A DNA stretch of 64,000 nucleotides from Streptomyces resistomycificus (GCF_001514265.1 NZ_KQ949008.1:65051-129050); one strand, 5' to 3'; numbered from the stretch's first letter, positions 1 through 9,558 are shown. The notes: generated from the letters alone by a model not told the origin. A program made the numbers and translations.

Positions 1-2
1 GC

Positions 3-620
3 TCACTCAAGGTGAGCCGGGCCGTCCTGTCCACCGTGGCGAAACGTGGTTCGACCGTTGAGGAGACAGCACTGATGAACCGGTTGGCGCGGCTTTCCGC
101 CGCCGAGCGCACACAGATCATCGACGAGTTCAAAGAGGAGGTGTTCGGCGGCCTCGACGACCCGAGCCTGCGTGACCGCCTGCGCACCTTCAGCATCGAA
201 TTGCCCGACGATCCCACACCTGAGCAGGTCGACGCCTGGATCGAACTGGCCGACCTGGTGCGGGACCCCGGATTTTGCGCCCGGTTGCGCACATGGATGC
301 AGCTCAACACGCCCGTACCGGGACAGCGCCGTCCCCCCGGGGCGTCCATCTGGTGGGCCAGGCAGATCGTGCAGACCGTCGCGGAGGTCAGAAATGGCGG
401 GGTCTCTCCCGAGGGGCCGGCAGCGGCCGAGGTTCTGTCCGAGCTGTTCGGTGACGCCGATCGGGCCGCCGTGCTGCGCAGTCTGGAGGCCGGGATCGAG
501 GCAGGAGCGGAGCACTACCGCAGGCTCGTTGCCCGTGTGCGCGGGCAGGATTCGTCACCCGACGCGACCGAGGAGCTGGAATGGTTGGCGCGGGCCCTGC
601 GCACCGCGGATCAGACCTGA
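3..620 (+). CDS. MerR-family transcriptional regulator, C-terminal part (5' end outside window)
   Basis: The frame is open to the left edge and ends at TGA 618-620, so the first codons seen are internal. The visible ~205 residues match the C-terminal effector part of actinobacterial MerR regulators: a coiled-coil segment (SRAVLSTVAKRGSTVEE) followed by a helical domain with the family-like stretch ELPDDPTPEQVDAW. The MerR winged helix would lie upstream. A GTG at 12 or ATG at 75 could be taken for a start, but the uninterrupted frame upstream argues against both. The ligand and target are not evident. Confidence 0.7.
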   Translation, partial: SLKVSRAVLSTVAKRGSTVEETALMNRLARLSAAERTQIIDEFKEEVFGGLDDPSLRDRLRTFSIELPDDPTPEQVDAWIELADLVRDPGFCARLRTWMQLNTPVPGQRRPPGASIWWARQIVQTVAEVRNGGVSPEGPAAAEVLSELFGDADRAAVLRSLEAGIEAGAEHYRRLVARVRGQDSSPDATEELEWLARALRTADQT

Positions 621-1075
621 ACCGAACCATCAGGCCGGCGTCTCCCGGGACGTGCTGCTGCGACGGTGGCTCACCATGCCGGGGCGCACCATGCGGGACT
701 TCCCCGGCGGCCGGACCTGCGGCACCCGGTACCTGGTGCTCGGCCTCGGCACGGGGCAGGCCGCCCGCCTCGCGGTGCCGCGCGACCGGGACGAGCCGGT
801 CGCCTACGGGCCCGCGGTTGTCCGACCACAGCGCCACCTGGCTGGGGACGGCGGCGTGGGTCCGGGGGCCGGACCCGGACACGGCACGCACCATCCTGAC
901 CCCGGGCCGGTACGCCGCCCTCGGGTGCCCGACTGGCAGTTCGGTGGGCGGTCGTGATGACCGAGAACATCCAGGCCGACGTCACCGCCGAACCTCCTCG
1001 GATCGCTCAGCATCCTTGTGTTTCACCCGAACCCGCGGATGCATCGGCCTGCCCCACACAGGTGGACCCGTGGGT
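621..1075. other. intergenic stretch, no recognised gene
   Basis: Several short open frames occur here. One plus-strand frame near 825-920 contains a protein-like run (TAAWVRGPDPDTARTILTPG), which could be the tail of a decayed gene. It has no start, no upstream continuation in the same frame and no family that I recognise. Confidence 0.4.
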
Positions 1076-1744
1076 TCACGCTGAAGGACCTTCGGTTTCC
1101 CTGAACCCACGGGGATCCACGCCCTCTGGACGGGAATGCACGCTGACGGCGTAGCCGCCGCCTGGACGGTAAGGGTCACCGTCCCAGGTTGCGAAGCGCT
1201 GCCGCAGCGTCAGTCCGGCCTCCGTGCACCAGTGGTCGAACTCCGTCAGCGTCACTGTCGGTTCCGGCAGCGGCAGGTGTTCCGCGTCCAGTCCCATGCC
1301 GGTGATCAGCAGTCCCCCGGCGCGCAATACGGCGGCAAGTTGCCGCACAACAGCAGGTTCGGTACCGGGAGCCAGCAAGGGGATGACGTTTCCCGCGGCG
1401 AGCGCCAGGTCGAAGCCGGGTTCCAGACCGAGGCTGTCCAGGTGTGCCAAGTCACCGTGGAGCCACTCCTGCGTGGGGGCGTCGCGGCGGGCGACGGCGA
1501 GCATGGAGCGGTCCACGTCCACGCCCGTGCAGCGGTGACCCAGCTCCGCGAGACGGATCGCGATCCGCCCGGTGCCGCAGCCGGCGTCGAGTACCCGGGC
1601 GGCAGGTGTCAGCAGCGCGTCGCAGAAGGCGGCCTCGCCGTGGATGTCGTGGCCTGATTCAGCGAGCCGCGCAAACCGCCGGGCGTAGTCCTCTCCGGCT
1701 TGTCCGCCTGTCAGTTTCGCCCAGCGGTCGCCTTGGCTGCTCAT
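1076..1744 (-). CDS. class I SAM-dependent methyltransferase
   Basis: A 222-residue protein with the Rossmann methyltransferase signature. Motif I reads VLDAGCGTGRIAIRLAELG (about residues 50-68), followed by an acidic motif II (TGVDVDRSMLAVAR) and a glycine-rich post-motif region (LRAGGLLITGMG). The size and lack of extra domains fit soluble small-molecule methyltransferases (Methyltransf_11/25 type). The ATG at 1744 is preferred because the upstream extension of the frame is low-complexity and precedes the usual N-terminal helix. The acceptor substrate cannot be read from the sequence, and the gene stands alone. Confidence 0.85.
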   Translation of the reverse strand: MSSQGDRWAKLTGGQAGEDYARRFARLAESGHDIHGEAAFCDALLTPAARVLDAGCGTGRIAIRLAELGHRCTGVDVDRSMLAVARRDAPTQEWLHGDLAHLDSLGLEPGFDLALAAGNVIPLLAPGTEPAVVRQLAAVLRAGGLLITGMGLDAEHLPLPEPTVTLTEFDHWCTEAGLTLRQRFATWDGDPYRPGGGYAVSVHSRPEGVDPRGFRETEGPSA

Positions 1745-2629
1745 GGTCTGTGTGCCTTCCGGTAGACGGGACGAGGACGGTGCCCTCGTCTTCCTCACCG
1801 CCTCCGGCGCGGTGAGCAGCACGACCCTAGCCAGAACGCCACGTATCCGCCGACGCGGTGCCCGGCGGTCGCCGCTCGCTCAGCCGACGCCTGGACGAGC
1901 CTCGGCGCTCGGTGCTCGGTGCTGACACGAGGCGACTCGCTCTCCTCCACCACGTGCGCCATCGCCGCCAGGTGGGTGTCGATTGTGCCGTCGTGGGCCG
2001 GGTGGATGCCGTCGTCTACCGGGTGCGCGTAGCCCGGTAGGCGCGGCCCGCTGTAGGCGAGCACGGCGTCGGCCGTGCCGATGGCCTCCGGGACGGCCAT
2101 GATCCCGCCCCCGAGGTGGCCGTCACCGCGGCGCGGCCGCTCTGTGCGGGAGTCTGCACTCGCCTCGGGCATCAGCAACGGCGGGCCGGAGTACGTCAAC
2201 GCCGTTCCCTCCAGTGGTGTGTGGCCTCAGCGGCTGTCAGACTGGATGGGCGACACCTTCCCGCACTGGCCGGTGTGCGACTCAGGCTCAGCCGTCCTGG
2301 ACGGCGACAACAGCATCGCCCGGACTCAGGGCAGCGGATGCGTTGACGAGTTTGCGCTGCCAGGAGCCTCAGGACTCACTGACCGACGAAGTGATGATCC
2401 AAGCGAACGGCGTGCAGGTCCGGCCACCTCAGGGACCCATCTCCCGTAGCAGAGCGACAGAGGTGGCACTGCGCATCGAGGTTCCATTCGAAGGCAGGGT
2501 CAACGTTCGGCTCGTCGTGAACGACTCCCGCGAGCGCTGCGACTCTCCGCTGTGTGGATACCGGCGCGCAGCCCGCGAAGCCCTGCACAGCTCGGGCTGG
2601 TTCAACTATCCCGGTTCGGGAGGCTCACC
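1745..2629. other. long intergenic region with a possible gene relic
   Basis: No frame has convincing coding character along its whole length. Between about 2360 and 2560 the plus strand encodes a protein-like segment (DSLTDEVMIQANGVQVRPP then VALRIEVPFEGRVNVRLVV) that looks like a beta-rich domain, but it has no credible start and runs into the next gene's leader. A minus-strand frame at 1795-2199 is also open but unrecognised. This is probably decayed DNA. Confidence 0.35.
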
Positions 2630-3613
2630 ATGGAGATCCCACAAGAACTGATCACCGCGCTGGAGGTTCCGGCCCTCGAGCTGACCTCCCTGCAAGGCGT
2701 CAACGGCGTGGGGCTGGGCTTGCGCGAGGAGAACGAGGAGTTCTTCGACGAGCTGGCTGTGCGGGTCTACGTCGACGATGCCACGGCTGCGCCCGAGCTG
2801 CCCACGCAGATCGCGGGCCTGCCGGTGTGCGTCGTCGAGTTCCCGATCGAACCGCTGTTCACGCCTGACACCAGTCGACACGACCCGCTCGTGGGCGGGG
2901 CACAGATCGAGCAGGCCCCTATGGCGTCAGGCACGCTCGGGGCGGTGGTCCTGCGCAATGAGGACAGCACGCTGGCCGGCCTGACCTGCCATCACGTCTC
3001 CGGCGACACCGGAGCCCGGGTCTTCCAGCCCACCGCGCCGCCGATGCCCATCGGTTCCACTCCGGACCTGACCGACAGTCTGGGGCGGGTGATCGCCTTC
3101 GACTCCCCCGTGACGCAGACAATCCCGACCCCGGCCGGGGGAACGCTCTGGTTGGGCCGGCAGGTCGACGCCTCCATCATCGCTCTGGACGAGGCCGCGC
3201 AGCAGGGCCGAACGTTCTCCAACGAGATCGCCGACGGCTTCGGCGCCGTCTCTCAAACGCTCGCGCCTGCGGTGAAGATGTTCGTCCGCAAACGCGGCTC
3301 GCAGACGGGCCCCACGGGAGGCCAGATCATCGGCATGGCGCCGGCCGTGTGGTGGAAGAGCGGCAGCCCACCGGACGGGCACCTGTACGCGATGGCCAAC
3401 CAGTACGAAATCTTCTTCAACCCGGCGGAATGCCCGGACGGAATCTTCGCCCGGGGTGGCGACTCCGGTTCGGTCGTCCTGCAGTCCGGTTCGCACGACG
3501 CCGTCGGTCTGCTGTGGGCCGGCGTCTCGCAGGGCGGCCGGCGAGCCTTGATGTGCGATATCACCATGGTGGAGCAACGGCTGAACGTGACGCTCGCCTG
3601 GGCCTTCTCGTAA
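2630..3613 (+). CDS. NAL1-like trypsin-fold serine protease
   Basis: A 327-residue protein with no signal peptide. The N-terminus carries the GVNGVGLGLRE-type strand seen at the start of NAL1-like proteins. A chymotrypsin-like domain follows, with a candidate catalytic His in LTCHHVSGD (H122) and the nucleophile region GGDSGSVV (D278, S279, S281), where S279 or S281 is the likely nucleophile. The ATG follows a GGGAGG ribosome-binding site at 2618-2623. Plant NAL1 proteases and their bacterial relatives share this layout; the bacterial substrates are unknown. It sits alone between decayed DNA and a convergent kinase operon. Confidence 0.75.
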   Translation: MEIPQELITALEVPALELTSLQGVNGVGLGLREENEEFFDELAVRVYVDDATAAPELPTQIAGLPVCVVEFPIEPLFTPDTSRHDPLVGGAQIEQAPMASGTLGAVVLRNEDSTLAGLTCHHVSGDTGARVFQPTAPPMPIGSTPDLTDSLGRVIAFDSPVTQTIPTPAGGTLWLGRQVDASIIALDEAAQQGRTFSNEIADGFGAVSQTLAPAVKMFVRKRGSQTGPTGGQIIGMAPAVWWKSGSPPDGHLYAMANQYEIFFNPAECPDGIFARGGDSGSVVLQSGSHDAVGLLWAGVSQGGRRALMCDITMVEQRLNVTLAWAFS

Positions 3614-3744
3614 CCGAAGGGGGCAGGCTTTTCGCACCCGTCCGCTCACGCGCCGATCGCTGTGACGATCCCCGGTCGCCTTGGCTGTGCGGCGTCCGCC
3701 CGTCCTCGTCCCTGCGTTCGGCGAGATCAGCGGGGTTCCTGGTC

Positions 3745-5265
3745 TCAGTCGGCTGCGGGCAGGGCCAGGCGGAAGGTGCAGCCGTGGCCGGGCGACGTGT
3801 CGAGTTCGAGGCGGCCGCCGTGGCCCTCGGCAATGGTCGCGGCGATGGCCAGGCCAAGGCCGCTGCCGCCGTGGAGGCGGGAGCGGGCGGGGTCGGCGCG
3901 GTAGAAGCGCTCGAAGACGAGCTCGGCGTCGACGGGTTCGAGGCCCGGCCCTTCGTCCGCCACCTCGATCACGCTGATCGGCAGGCCCTTCGGCAGGGGC
4001 GGCGAAGCCGTGCTGCGTCCGGGTCGGTCAGTGCCGCCGGTTCCGGGACCCGCCTCGCTCGAGCCGACGCGGACGTGGACGCGGGTGCCCGGCGGGGTGT
4101 GGATGCGCGCGTTGGAGAGCAGGTTCTCCAAGATCTGCCGCAACCGGTGCGGGTCGCCGACCGTCTCCACCACGTCGAGCGCCTCGGCGCCGGTGGGATC
4201 GGCCGGGGTGTGCAGCGGGCCGAGGTCAACGGGGTGGGACGCACTGTGGACGGCGGACGCGCTGACGGCGTCCGCCGCCAGGGACAGCAGGTCGACCCGC
4301 TCCATCCGATAGGAGGGTTCCTTGTCCAGTGTGGCGAGCAGCTGGAGGTCGTCGACCAACAGACTCATGCGTTCCGCGTTCTGGGCGATGAACCGGTTGG
4401 CCTCCTGCAGTTCCCGCGCCGGGCGCCGCTCCGGGCGCAGTGCGAGTTGGGCGTAGCCCTGGATGGCGGTCAGCGGGGTGCGCAGTTCGTGCCCGGCGTC
4501 GGCGACGAACCGACGCAGCCGGGCCTCGGACGCCTCACGGGCCAGCAGCGCCTTCTGCAGGCGGTCGAGCATGGAGTTCAGGACCCGGCCGAGCCGTCCG
4601 ATCTCGGTACGCGCATCGGTGTCGGGCAAGCGCAGGTTGAGCCGGCCCGCCGTGATGTCCTGGGCCGTGCTTTCCATCCTGGTCAAGGGCAACAGGCCCA
4701 GCCGGACCACCCATCGGCCCAGGGCGAGCAGGGCGACGATCGTGACGGCCAGCAGAACCGCGTTCAGCCACAAGGTCTTCGAGGCGGCGCCGTCGACGGT
4801 GTCGAGCGGCAGGGTGACCACCGCGCTCATCCCCTCCGGGCCGGGTGTGAGCAGTGCTCGCCAGCGGCCGTCACCGCTCAGGGCACGCACGGTTTCCGGG
4901 TGCCCGTCCCGCAGGCCGAGGTCCTGAACGTCATCGGCCAACCGAGGTCCTGGCGTCGCCGCGGATCCGAGGGAGTCGTTCAGACGGTGCCCGGAGGCGT
5001 CGTAGAAGTAGACGTGGAAATCCGAGGGCAGCACGTCCGGGCGGTCCCCCGCCGCAGGGAGTGTGCCGTCGACGGCGTCGTAGAAGGCCGGTGCCGGTGG
5101 GTGGAACCCGACGAGCTGCTCGTCGACACGGTCCAGCAGCCAGGATCGAAGCGCCACGTAGCCGATGGCCTGGGAGGCCAGAACCGCCGCGGTGGCGAGG
5201 ACGGTGACGCCGAGGACAAGGCGTCGCCTCAGTGATCCGGGCGGCCGTGGCAGGAGGTGGGTCAC
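3745..5265 (-). CDS. membrane sensor histidine kinase (HAMP, HisKA, HATPase_c)
   Basis: A 506-residue two-component sensor. Transmembrane segments lie near residues 13-37 and 165-185, enclosing an extracytoplasmic sensor of about 125 residues. A HAMP-like linker is followed by the H-box FVADAGHELRTPLTAIQGY with phosphoacceptor H259, the N-box ENLLSNARIHTPPG, and the ATP-lid motifs DEGPGLE and GSGLGLAI. The GTG start overlaps the stop of the response regulator gene by four bases (GTGA), implying translational coupling. It is the last gene of an operon whose upstream members are two envelope glycosyltransferases, so its signal is probably envelope-related (inference). Confidence 0.95.
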   Translation of the reverse strand: MTHLLPRPPGSLRRRLVLGVTVLATAAVLASQAIGYVALRSWLLDRVDEQLVGFHPPAPAFYDAVDGTLPAAGDRPDVLPSDFHVYFYDASGHRLNDSLGSAATPGPRLADDVQDLGLRDGHPETVRALSGDGRWRALLTPGPEGMSAVVTLPLDTVDGAASKTLWLNAVLLAVTIVALLALGRWVVRLGLLPLTRMESTAQDITAGRLNLRLPDTDARTEIGRLGRVLNSMLDRLQKALLAREASEARLRRFVADAGHELRTPLTAIQGYAQLALRPERRPARELQEANRFIAQNAERMSLLVDDLQLLATLDKEPSYRMERVDLLSLAADAVSASAVHSASHPVDLGPLHTPADPTGAEALDVVETVGDPHRLRQILENLLSNARIHTPPGTRVHVRVGSSEAGPGTGGTDRPGRSTASPPLPKGLPISVIEVADEGPGLEPVDAELVFERFYRADPARSRLHGGSGLGLAIAATIAEGHGGRLELDTSPGHGCTFRLALPAAD

Positions 5266-6005
5266 TGCCGCGACGTCCCTCCGTGGTCGCGGGAGAGACG
5301 CAGGCTGTAGCCGACACCGCGCACGGTCTGGATGAGCGGTGGATCGAAGCAGTCGATCTTCCTGCGCAGGTAGCGGACGTACGTCTCGATGATCCGTGCG
5401 TCACCAGCGAAGTCGTAGGTCCAGACGTGGTCGAGGATCTGGGCCTTGGTCACCACCTGCCCCGCGTTCTCCAGGAGGTAGGCCAGGAGCTTGAACTCGG
5501 TGGGTGACAGCGCGATGTACTGCCCCGCGCGGTGCACTTCGTGGGCCCCCTCGTCGAGTTCCAGGTCGGCGTAGCTCAGGACACTCGAAGCGGTCTGCGC
5601 CGTGACGGCCGGGGCCGTTCGGCGCAGGATGGCCTCGATGCGCAGCAGGACCTCCTCGAGGTTGAACGGTTTGGATACGTAGTCGTCTCCGCCGACCCTC
5701 AGGCCGCTGACGCGGTCGTCGGTGCCGGTACGGGCGGTCAGGAACAGGATCGGACAGTCGTTGCCCGCCGCCCGCAGCCTGCGGGTCACCTCGAAACCGT
5801 CCAGGTCGGGCAGCATGACGTCGAGCAGCACCAGGTGCGGTTCCAGGCGCTCGACCTCCAGGAGGGCCGACTGGCCGGTGTCGGTGCTGCTCACCTCGTA
5901 TCCGGTCAGGCGAAGCGTCGCCTCCAGCAGGGTGCGGATACTGGGCTCGTCCTCGACCACGAGGAGGCGATGTCCCGACCCCGCGGCTGCGGGCTGCTCG
6001 GTCAT
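5262..6005 (-). CDS. OmpR/PhoB-family response regulator
   Basis: A 247-residue regulator. The receiver domain (about 13-125) has acidic residues VVEDE, phosphoacceptor D62 in LVLLDVMLPDLDG and the conserved Lys in YVSKPFNLEE. The C-terminal winged-helix domain (about 145-240) ends with the typical YVRYLRRKID and VRGVGYSLR strings. The ATG at 6005 gives the normal family length; the frame runs further upstream without protein-like character. It is coupled to the downstream kinase by a four-base overlap and lies 50 bp after the GT39 gene. Confidence 0.95.
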   Translation of the reverse strand: MTEQPAAAGSGHRLLVVEDEPSIRTLLEATLRLTGYEVSSTDTGQSALLEVERLEPHLVLLDVMLPDLDGFEVTRRLRAAGNDCPILFLTARTGTDDRVSGLRVGGDDYVSKPFNLEEVLLRIEAILRRTAPAVTAQTASSVLSYADLELDEGAHEVHRAGQYIALSPTEFKLLAYLLENAGQVVTKAQILDHVWTYDFAGDARIIETYVRYLRRKIDCFDPPLIQTVRGVGYSLRLSRDHGGTSRQ

Positions 6006-6055
6006 GACGTCTGTTGATCCGTTCTGCCGTCTGGCGGCGCTCGCTTGGGCCCGGG

Positions 6056-8251
6056 TTACCTGGCGGCGCAGTCGTAGAGCACGTTGCCTCCCATGATTCC
6101 CGTCGCACCGCCGTCGTCCTGCTGGGAGGACGTGCCGCCGTACGACGACGCCGCAACCTTCGTGCAGTTGTCGGCGATCCAGTCGGAGCGCTGCTCGGCG
6201 TATCCGCCTGACAGGCCCGGCCGGCCGCCGCCGTTGGTGTCGGAACCCAGGATGTAGCGTAGTTCGCCGTTCTCGGTCCACTCCTTCAGCCGGGCCACCG
6301 ACGGCGCGTTGTCGCTGTTCGTGAAGCCGCCCATGCCGATGACGGTCTCGTCGGTGCCCAGGATGAAGGCGCTGGCGGACAGGGCGCCGCCCTCGACGGC
6401 GAGCTTGATGCGTGCGTCGGGCGCGTGCTCGACGGCGTACTTGAGGATCTTGCGCTGGTCGGCGGTGAGTTCCCCGCCGCCGAAGCCGCCGCGCCCGCCC
6501 GGGGCACTTCCCGAGCCGCCACCGGGCATGCCGTTCGCTCCCCCCGTGGGCATGCCGGACGGCATCCCTGAAGGCATTCCGCCGGACGAGGGTTCACCGG
6601 AGCGGCCAGAGGATCCGTCGGCGTCGGGTAGGCCGGGCATGTTCGACGGCATCCCGGACGGCATGCCCGACGGGAGGCCTCCGTTCCCACCCGGCCGGGG
6701 CATGCCGCCGCCTCCGCCGAAGCCGAGTGTCTGCGGACCGGCCGTCGGGTTGGAGCCGCCCATGCTGGTGGAACCGGGCACGCTCATCGCCCAGGCTCCC
6801 GGAGCCACCAGAACCGACGCCACCGCCGCGCCCATGGCAGCCGTCAGCAACCGGCCGTGCCGTCGTGACAGCACCAGCAGGACGACGGCGGCGCAGCCCA
6901 CCAGCAGCACCGGCCACACCAGCCAGCCGTTCCAGTCGGGTTCACGTCGGACCAAGACCACCGCCCAGACCACGCTCACCGCGACCCCGGCCACGCCCAC
7001 CAGGGGCGCCCAGCGCTGGCCCGCACGGTGCACGCGGACCAGGCCGGCCGTCAGCCCGCCGCACAAGGCGGCGATGGCCGGGGCGAGTTGAGTGGTGTAG
7101 TAAGGGTGGAAGATACCCTTCTGGGTCGAGAACACGGCGGCGCAGACCACCAGCCAGGTTCCCCACAACAGCCAGCCGGAGGCCGGCAGCAGGGCGGAGG
7201 CGGGCAGCTTCCCCCGTCGGCTCAGCACCGCCACGGCTACGGCGACTGCGAGAGCCAGCGCGCACAGCGGCAGCAGCCAGCTGATCTGACCGCCCACCTG
7301 CTCGTCGAACATCCGGCCAAGGCCGGACTGACCGCCGAACCCGCCGGCGAACCCGCCGCCGCCTCCCATGCCCTGGGGCGTGCCGTCACTGGAGCCGAAG
7401 ACCCGTCCCAGCCCGTTGTAGCCGATCACGAGGTCCCAGGCCGAGCCGTCCTCGCTGCCGCCGATGTAGGGATGGTCGCCCGGCCACAGGGCGACCATGG
7501 CGACCCACCACAAGGAGGACGCCGCCAGGATGGCTCCCGCGCCCAGCAGACGCCGCACTCGCGGTATCCAGGCGCCGCTTCCTCCCACGAGCCAGGCGAC
7601 GGCGAACGCGGGGATGACCATCCAGGCGGCGAGCATCTTGGTAAGAAATCCGCACCCGATCAGGAAGCCGCTCGCGCACAGCCACCAGGTCGCGGCCCTG
7701 CCCTCCGCCTGCGACGCGCGGGTCAGCGCGTACGCCGCGGACACGAGCAGCAGGACCAGCAGCGTGTCGGGGTTGTTGTCCCGGTTGATGGCCACGGTGA
7801 TGGGCGTGAGAGTGAGGACCAGGGCGGCGACCAGCGCCGCGCCCTCCCCCGCCCAGCGCCGCACGGTGCGGTGCAGCACCAGCACCGCGGCCACTCCTTC
7901 CAGCATCTGCGGCAGTATCAGTGCCCACCCGTGCATCCCGAAGACCTTGCTGCTGATCACCTGCGGCCACAGTGCGGCCGGAGGCTTGTCGACCGTGACC
8001 ACGCCGGCCTGGTCGAAGGAACCGAAGAGGAAGTTGGTCCAGCTCTTCCCCATCGACTTCACGGCCGCCGAGTAGTAGCTGTTCCCCCACCCCAGGGAAC
8101 CCAGGGCCCATCCGTACAGGACCGCCGCGAGCACCAGGACGGCGCCCAGTGCCGCGGGCGCCGCCCAGGCGGGCAGTGAGCGGACGGAGGTGTGCCTGCC
8201 GGCGTCGGCCGAAGCCGCCGGTACAGACGTGATGTGCGCGTAGTTGCTCAT
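6056..8251 (-). CDS. GT39/ArnT-like membrane glycosyltransferase with Gly/Met/Pro-rich linker
   Basis: A 731-residue polytopic protein. The N-terminal half is a GT-C fold glycosyltransferase of the PMT/ArnT type (PMT_2), with a first membrane segment near residues 30-50, a loop holding SYYSAAVKSM and VTVDKPP, and roughly ten further hydrophobic segments. A low-complexity linker of repeated G-M-P-S units follows (about residues 500-590), then a soluble domain of about 140 residues ending in NVLYDCAAR. Such enzymes transfer sugars from polyprenyl-phosphate carriers outside the membrane. The gene starts 17 bp after the GT2/GtrA gene, which could supply the lipid-linked sugar donor and flip it. 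Confidence 0.9.
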   Translation of the reverse strand: MSNYAHITSVPAASADAGRHTSVRSLPAWAAPAALGAVLVLAAVLYGWALGSLGWGNSYYSAAVKSMGKSWTNFLFGSFDQAGVVTVDKPPAALWPQVISSKVFGMHGWALILPQMLEGVAAVLVLHRTVRRWAGEGAALVAALVLTLTPITVAINRDNNPDTLLVLLLVSAAYALTRASQAEGRAATWWLCASGFLIGCGFLTKMLAAWMVIPAFAVAWLVGGSGAWIPRVRRLLGAGAILAASSLWWVAMVALWPGDHPYIGGSEDGSAWDLVIGYNGLGRVFGSSDGTPQGMGGGGGFAGGFGGQSGLGRMFDEQVGGQISWLLPLCALALAVAVAVAVLSRRGKLPASALLPASGWLLWGTWLVVCAAVFSTQKGIFHPYYTTQLAPAIAALCGGLTAGLVRVHRAGQRWAPLVGVAGVAVSVVWAVVLVRREPDWNGWLVWPVLLVGCAAVVLLVLSRRHGRLLTAAMGAAVASVLVAPGAWAMSVPGSTSMGGSNPTAGPQTLGFGGGGGMPRPGGNGGLPSGMPSGMPSNMPGLPDADGSSGRSGEPSSGGMPSGMPSGMPTGGANGMPGGGSGSAPGGRGGFGGGELTADQRKILKYAVEHAPDARIKLAVEGGALSASAFILGTDETVIGMGGFTNSDNAPSVARLKEWTENGELRYILGSDTNGGGRPGLSGGYAEQRSDWIADNCTKVAASSYGGTSSQQDDGGATGIMGGNVLYDCAAR

Positions 8252-8268
8252 GTCTGGATTCGCTCTCG

Positions 8269-9558
8269 TCAGCGGGTACGGCCGCGGGGGCCGGCGAAGA
8301 CGGCCAGCCGCAGGACGGCGAAGCGCACGCCGGTCACGGCGACGGACGCCGCGGCGAGGACCGCGGTCTCGGCAGCCGGTGAGGCACCGGGATCGAGCCA
8401 CTTGAACCACAGCACCGCCCCGGAGGTGACCAGGTAGCCGAGGACGAACAGGCCCCCGGCGCCGAGGTGGGCACGGGCGGGCGGGGTGGTGGAGTACCGG
8501 AAGGTGAGGCGCCGGTTCGCCTCGGTGTTGAGGACGGTGAGGACGCACAGCGAGACCAGGTTGGCGACGGCGGGGGTCCACCAGCCGCGCAACAGCCAGT
8601 ACAGCAGGGCCTGCCCGACCGTGGAGACGACGCCGATCGCGAGGAAACAGCCGACCTCCCACGACAGCACGCCACGTCGTGTGGCGGGTGCGAGGACGGC
8701 GTCGGGGTGCTCGGCGGCCGGTGCGGGGCGCGGTCGTACGGCGACGCGGGCACCGCCGGAGGCCTTGAGGCGCGCCATGCGCCACAGGCCCCGCAGATCG
8801 TCCGTGGCGGTGCTCACCACGTCCACCCGGGTGTCGACGTCCTCGACCCAGTCGACCGGCACCTCGTGGACGCGCAGCCCGTTGTGCTCGGCCAGCAGGA
8901 GCAGTTCGGTGTCGAAGAACCACGCGTCGTCGCGGGTCACCTTCAGCAGCGGCCGGAGTACCTCGGTGCGGGCCGCCTTGAATCCGCACTGGGCGTCGGT
9001 GAAGCGGACTTGGTGGGTGAGCCGGATGATGCCGTTGTAGCAGCGGGAGACGAACTCGCGGCGCGGCCCGCGCACCGTGCGCGCGCCGGGTGCCAACCGG
9101 GAGCCGATCGCGAGGTCGGAGTGGCCGCTGGCCAGCGGGGCGACCAGTGGCAGCAGCCCGTCGAGGCCGGTGGACAGGTCCACGTCCATGTACGCCACGA
9201 TGTCCGCGTCGCTGGCGCCCCAGACGGTGCGCAGGGCCAGCCCGCGTCCTTTGCGGTCCAGGTGGACGACGCCGACCCCGGGCAGTTCGTCGACGAGCCG
9301 GTGGGCGGTGGCGAGGGTCTCGTCGTTGCTGGCGTTGTCGGCGACCGTGATCCGCCAGGGAAAGGGGAAACCCTCCGACAGACGCGCGTGGAGGGTGCGC
9401 AGGCACCCGGGCAGGGCGCGTTCCTCGTTGTAGACCGGCACGACGATGTCCACCGTCGCGGTACCGGCGTCCGGGTGAAGGGAACGGTCGACGGGCTGGA
9501 ATGGGGCCGGCCGCTCCATGCGGGCGGCGATGTCGGTGAGGTGGGGGGTGGGAGTCAT
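8269..9558 (-). CDS. bifunctional GT2 glycosyltransferase / GtrA-like membrane protein
   Basis: A 429-residue protein. An N-terminal GT-A domain of the dolichyl-phosphate-sugar synthase type (about 35-270) has VDIVVPVYNEE and the metal-binding DxD in AYMDVDLSTG. A C-terminal GtrA-like domain with about four membrane segments (about 305-420) includes the conserved ANLVSLCVLTVLNTEANRR region. This fusion suggests synthesis of a polyprenyl-phosphate sugar plus its translocation. The ATG at 9558 has a GAGGAA site just upstream; an in-frame ATG at 9573 lacks one. It is the first gene of the GT2-GT39-regulator-kinase operon. Confidence 0.9.
   Translation of the reverse strand: MTPTPHLTDIAARMERPAPFQPVDRSLHPDAGTATVDIVVPVYNEERALPGCLRTLHARLSEGFPFPWRITVADNASNDETLATAHRLVDELPGVGVVHLDRKGRGLALRTVWGASDADIVAYMDVDLSTGLDGLLPLVAPLASGHSDLAIGSRLAPGARTVRGPRREFVSRCYNGIIRLTHQVRFTDAQCGFKAARTEVLRPLLKVTRDDAWFFDTELLLLAEHNGLRVHEVPVDWVEDVDTRVDVVSTATDDLRGLWRMARLKASGGARVAVRPRPAPAAEHPDAVLAPATRRGVLSWEVGCFLAIGVVSTVGQALLYWLLRGWWTPAVANLVSLCVLTVLNTEANRRLTFRYSTTPPARAHLGAGGLFVLGYLVTSGAVLWFKWLDPGASPAAETAVLAAASVAVTGVRFAVLRLAVFAGPRGRTR

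Noticed and set aside
1795..2199. 134-codon minus-strand frame upstream of the methyltransferase
   Set aside because: Parts look protein-like but no family, start signal or conservation can be argued; it overlaps the probable methyltransferase promoter.
3349..5235. Very long open frame on the plus strand opposite the sensor kinase
   Set aside because: It is the antisense shadow of a motif-complete histidine kinase; its product is Arg/Gly/Gln-rich with no family and no ribosome-binding site.
6530..6720. Regularly spaced short repeats that might suggest a repeat array
   Set aside because: They are the coding sequence of the G-M-P-S linker in the GT39 protein, in frame and with codon-level variation; there are no unique spacers, so this is not a CRISPR array.
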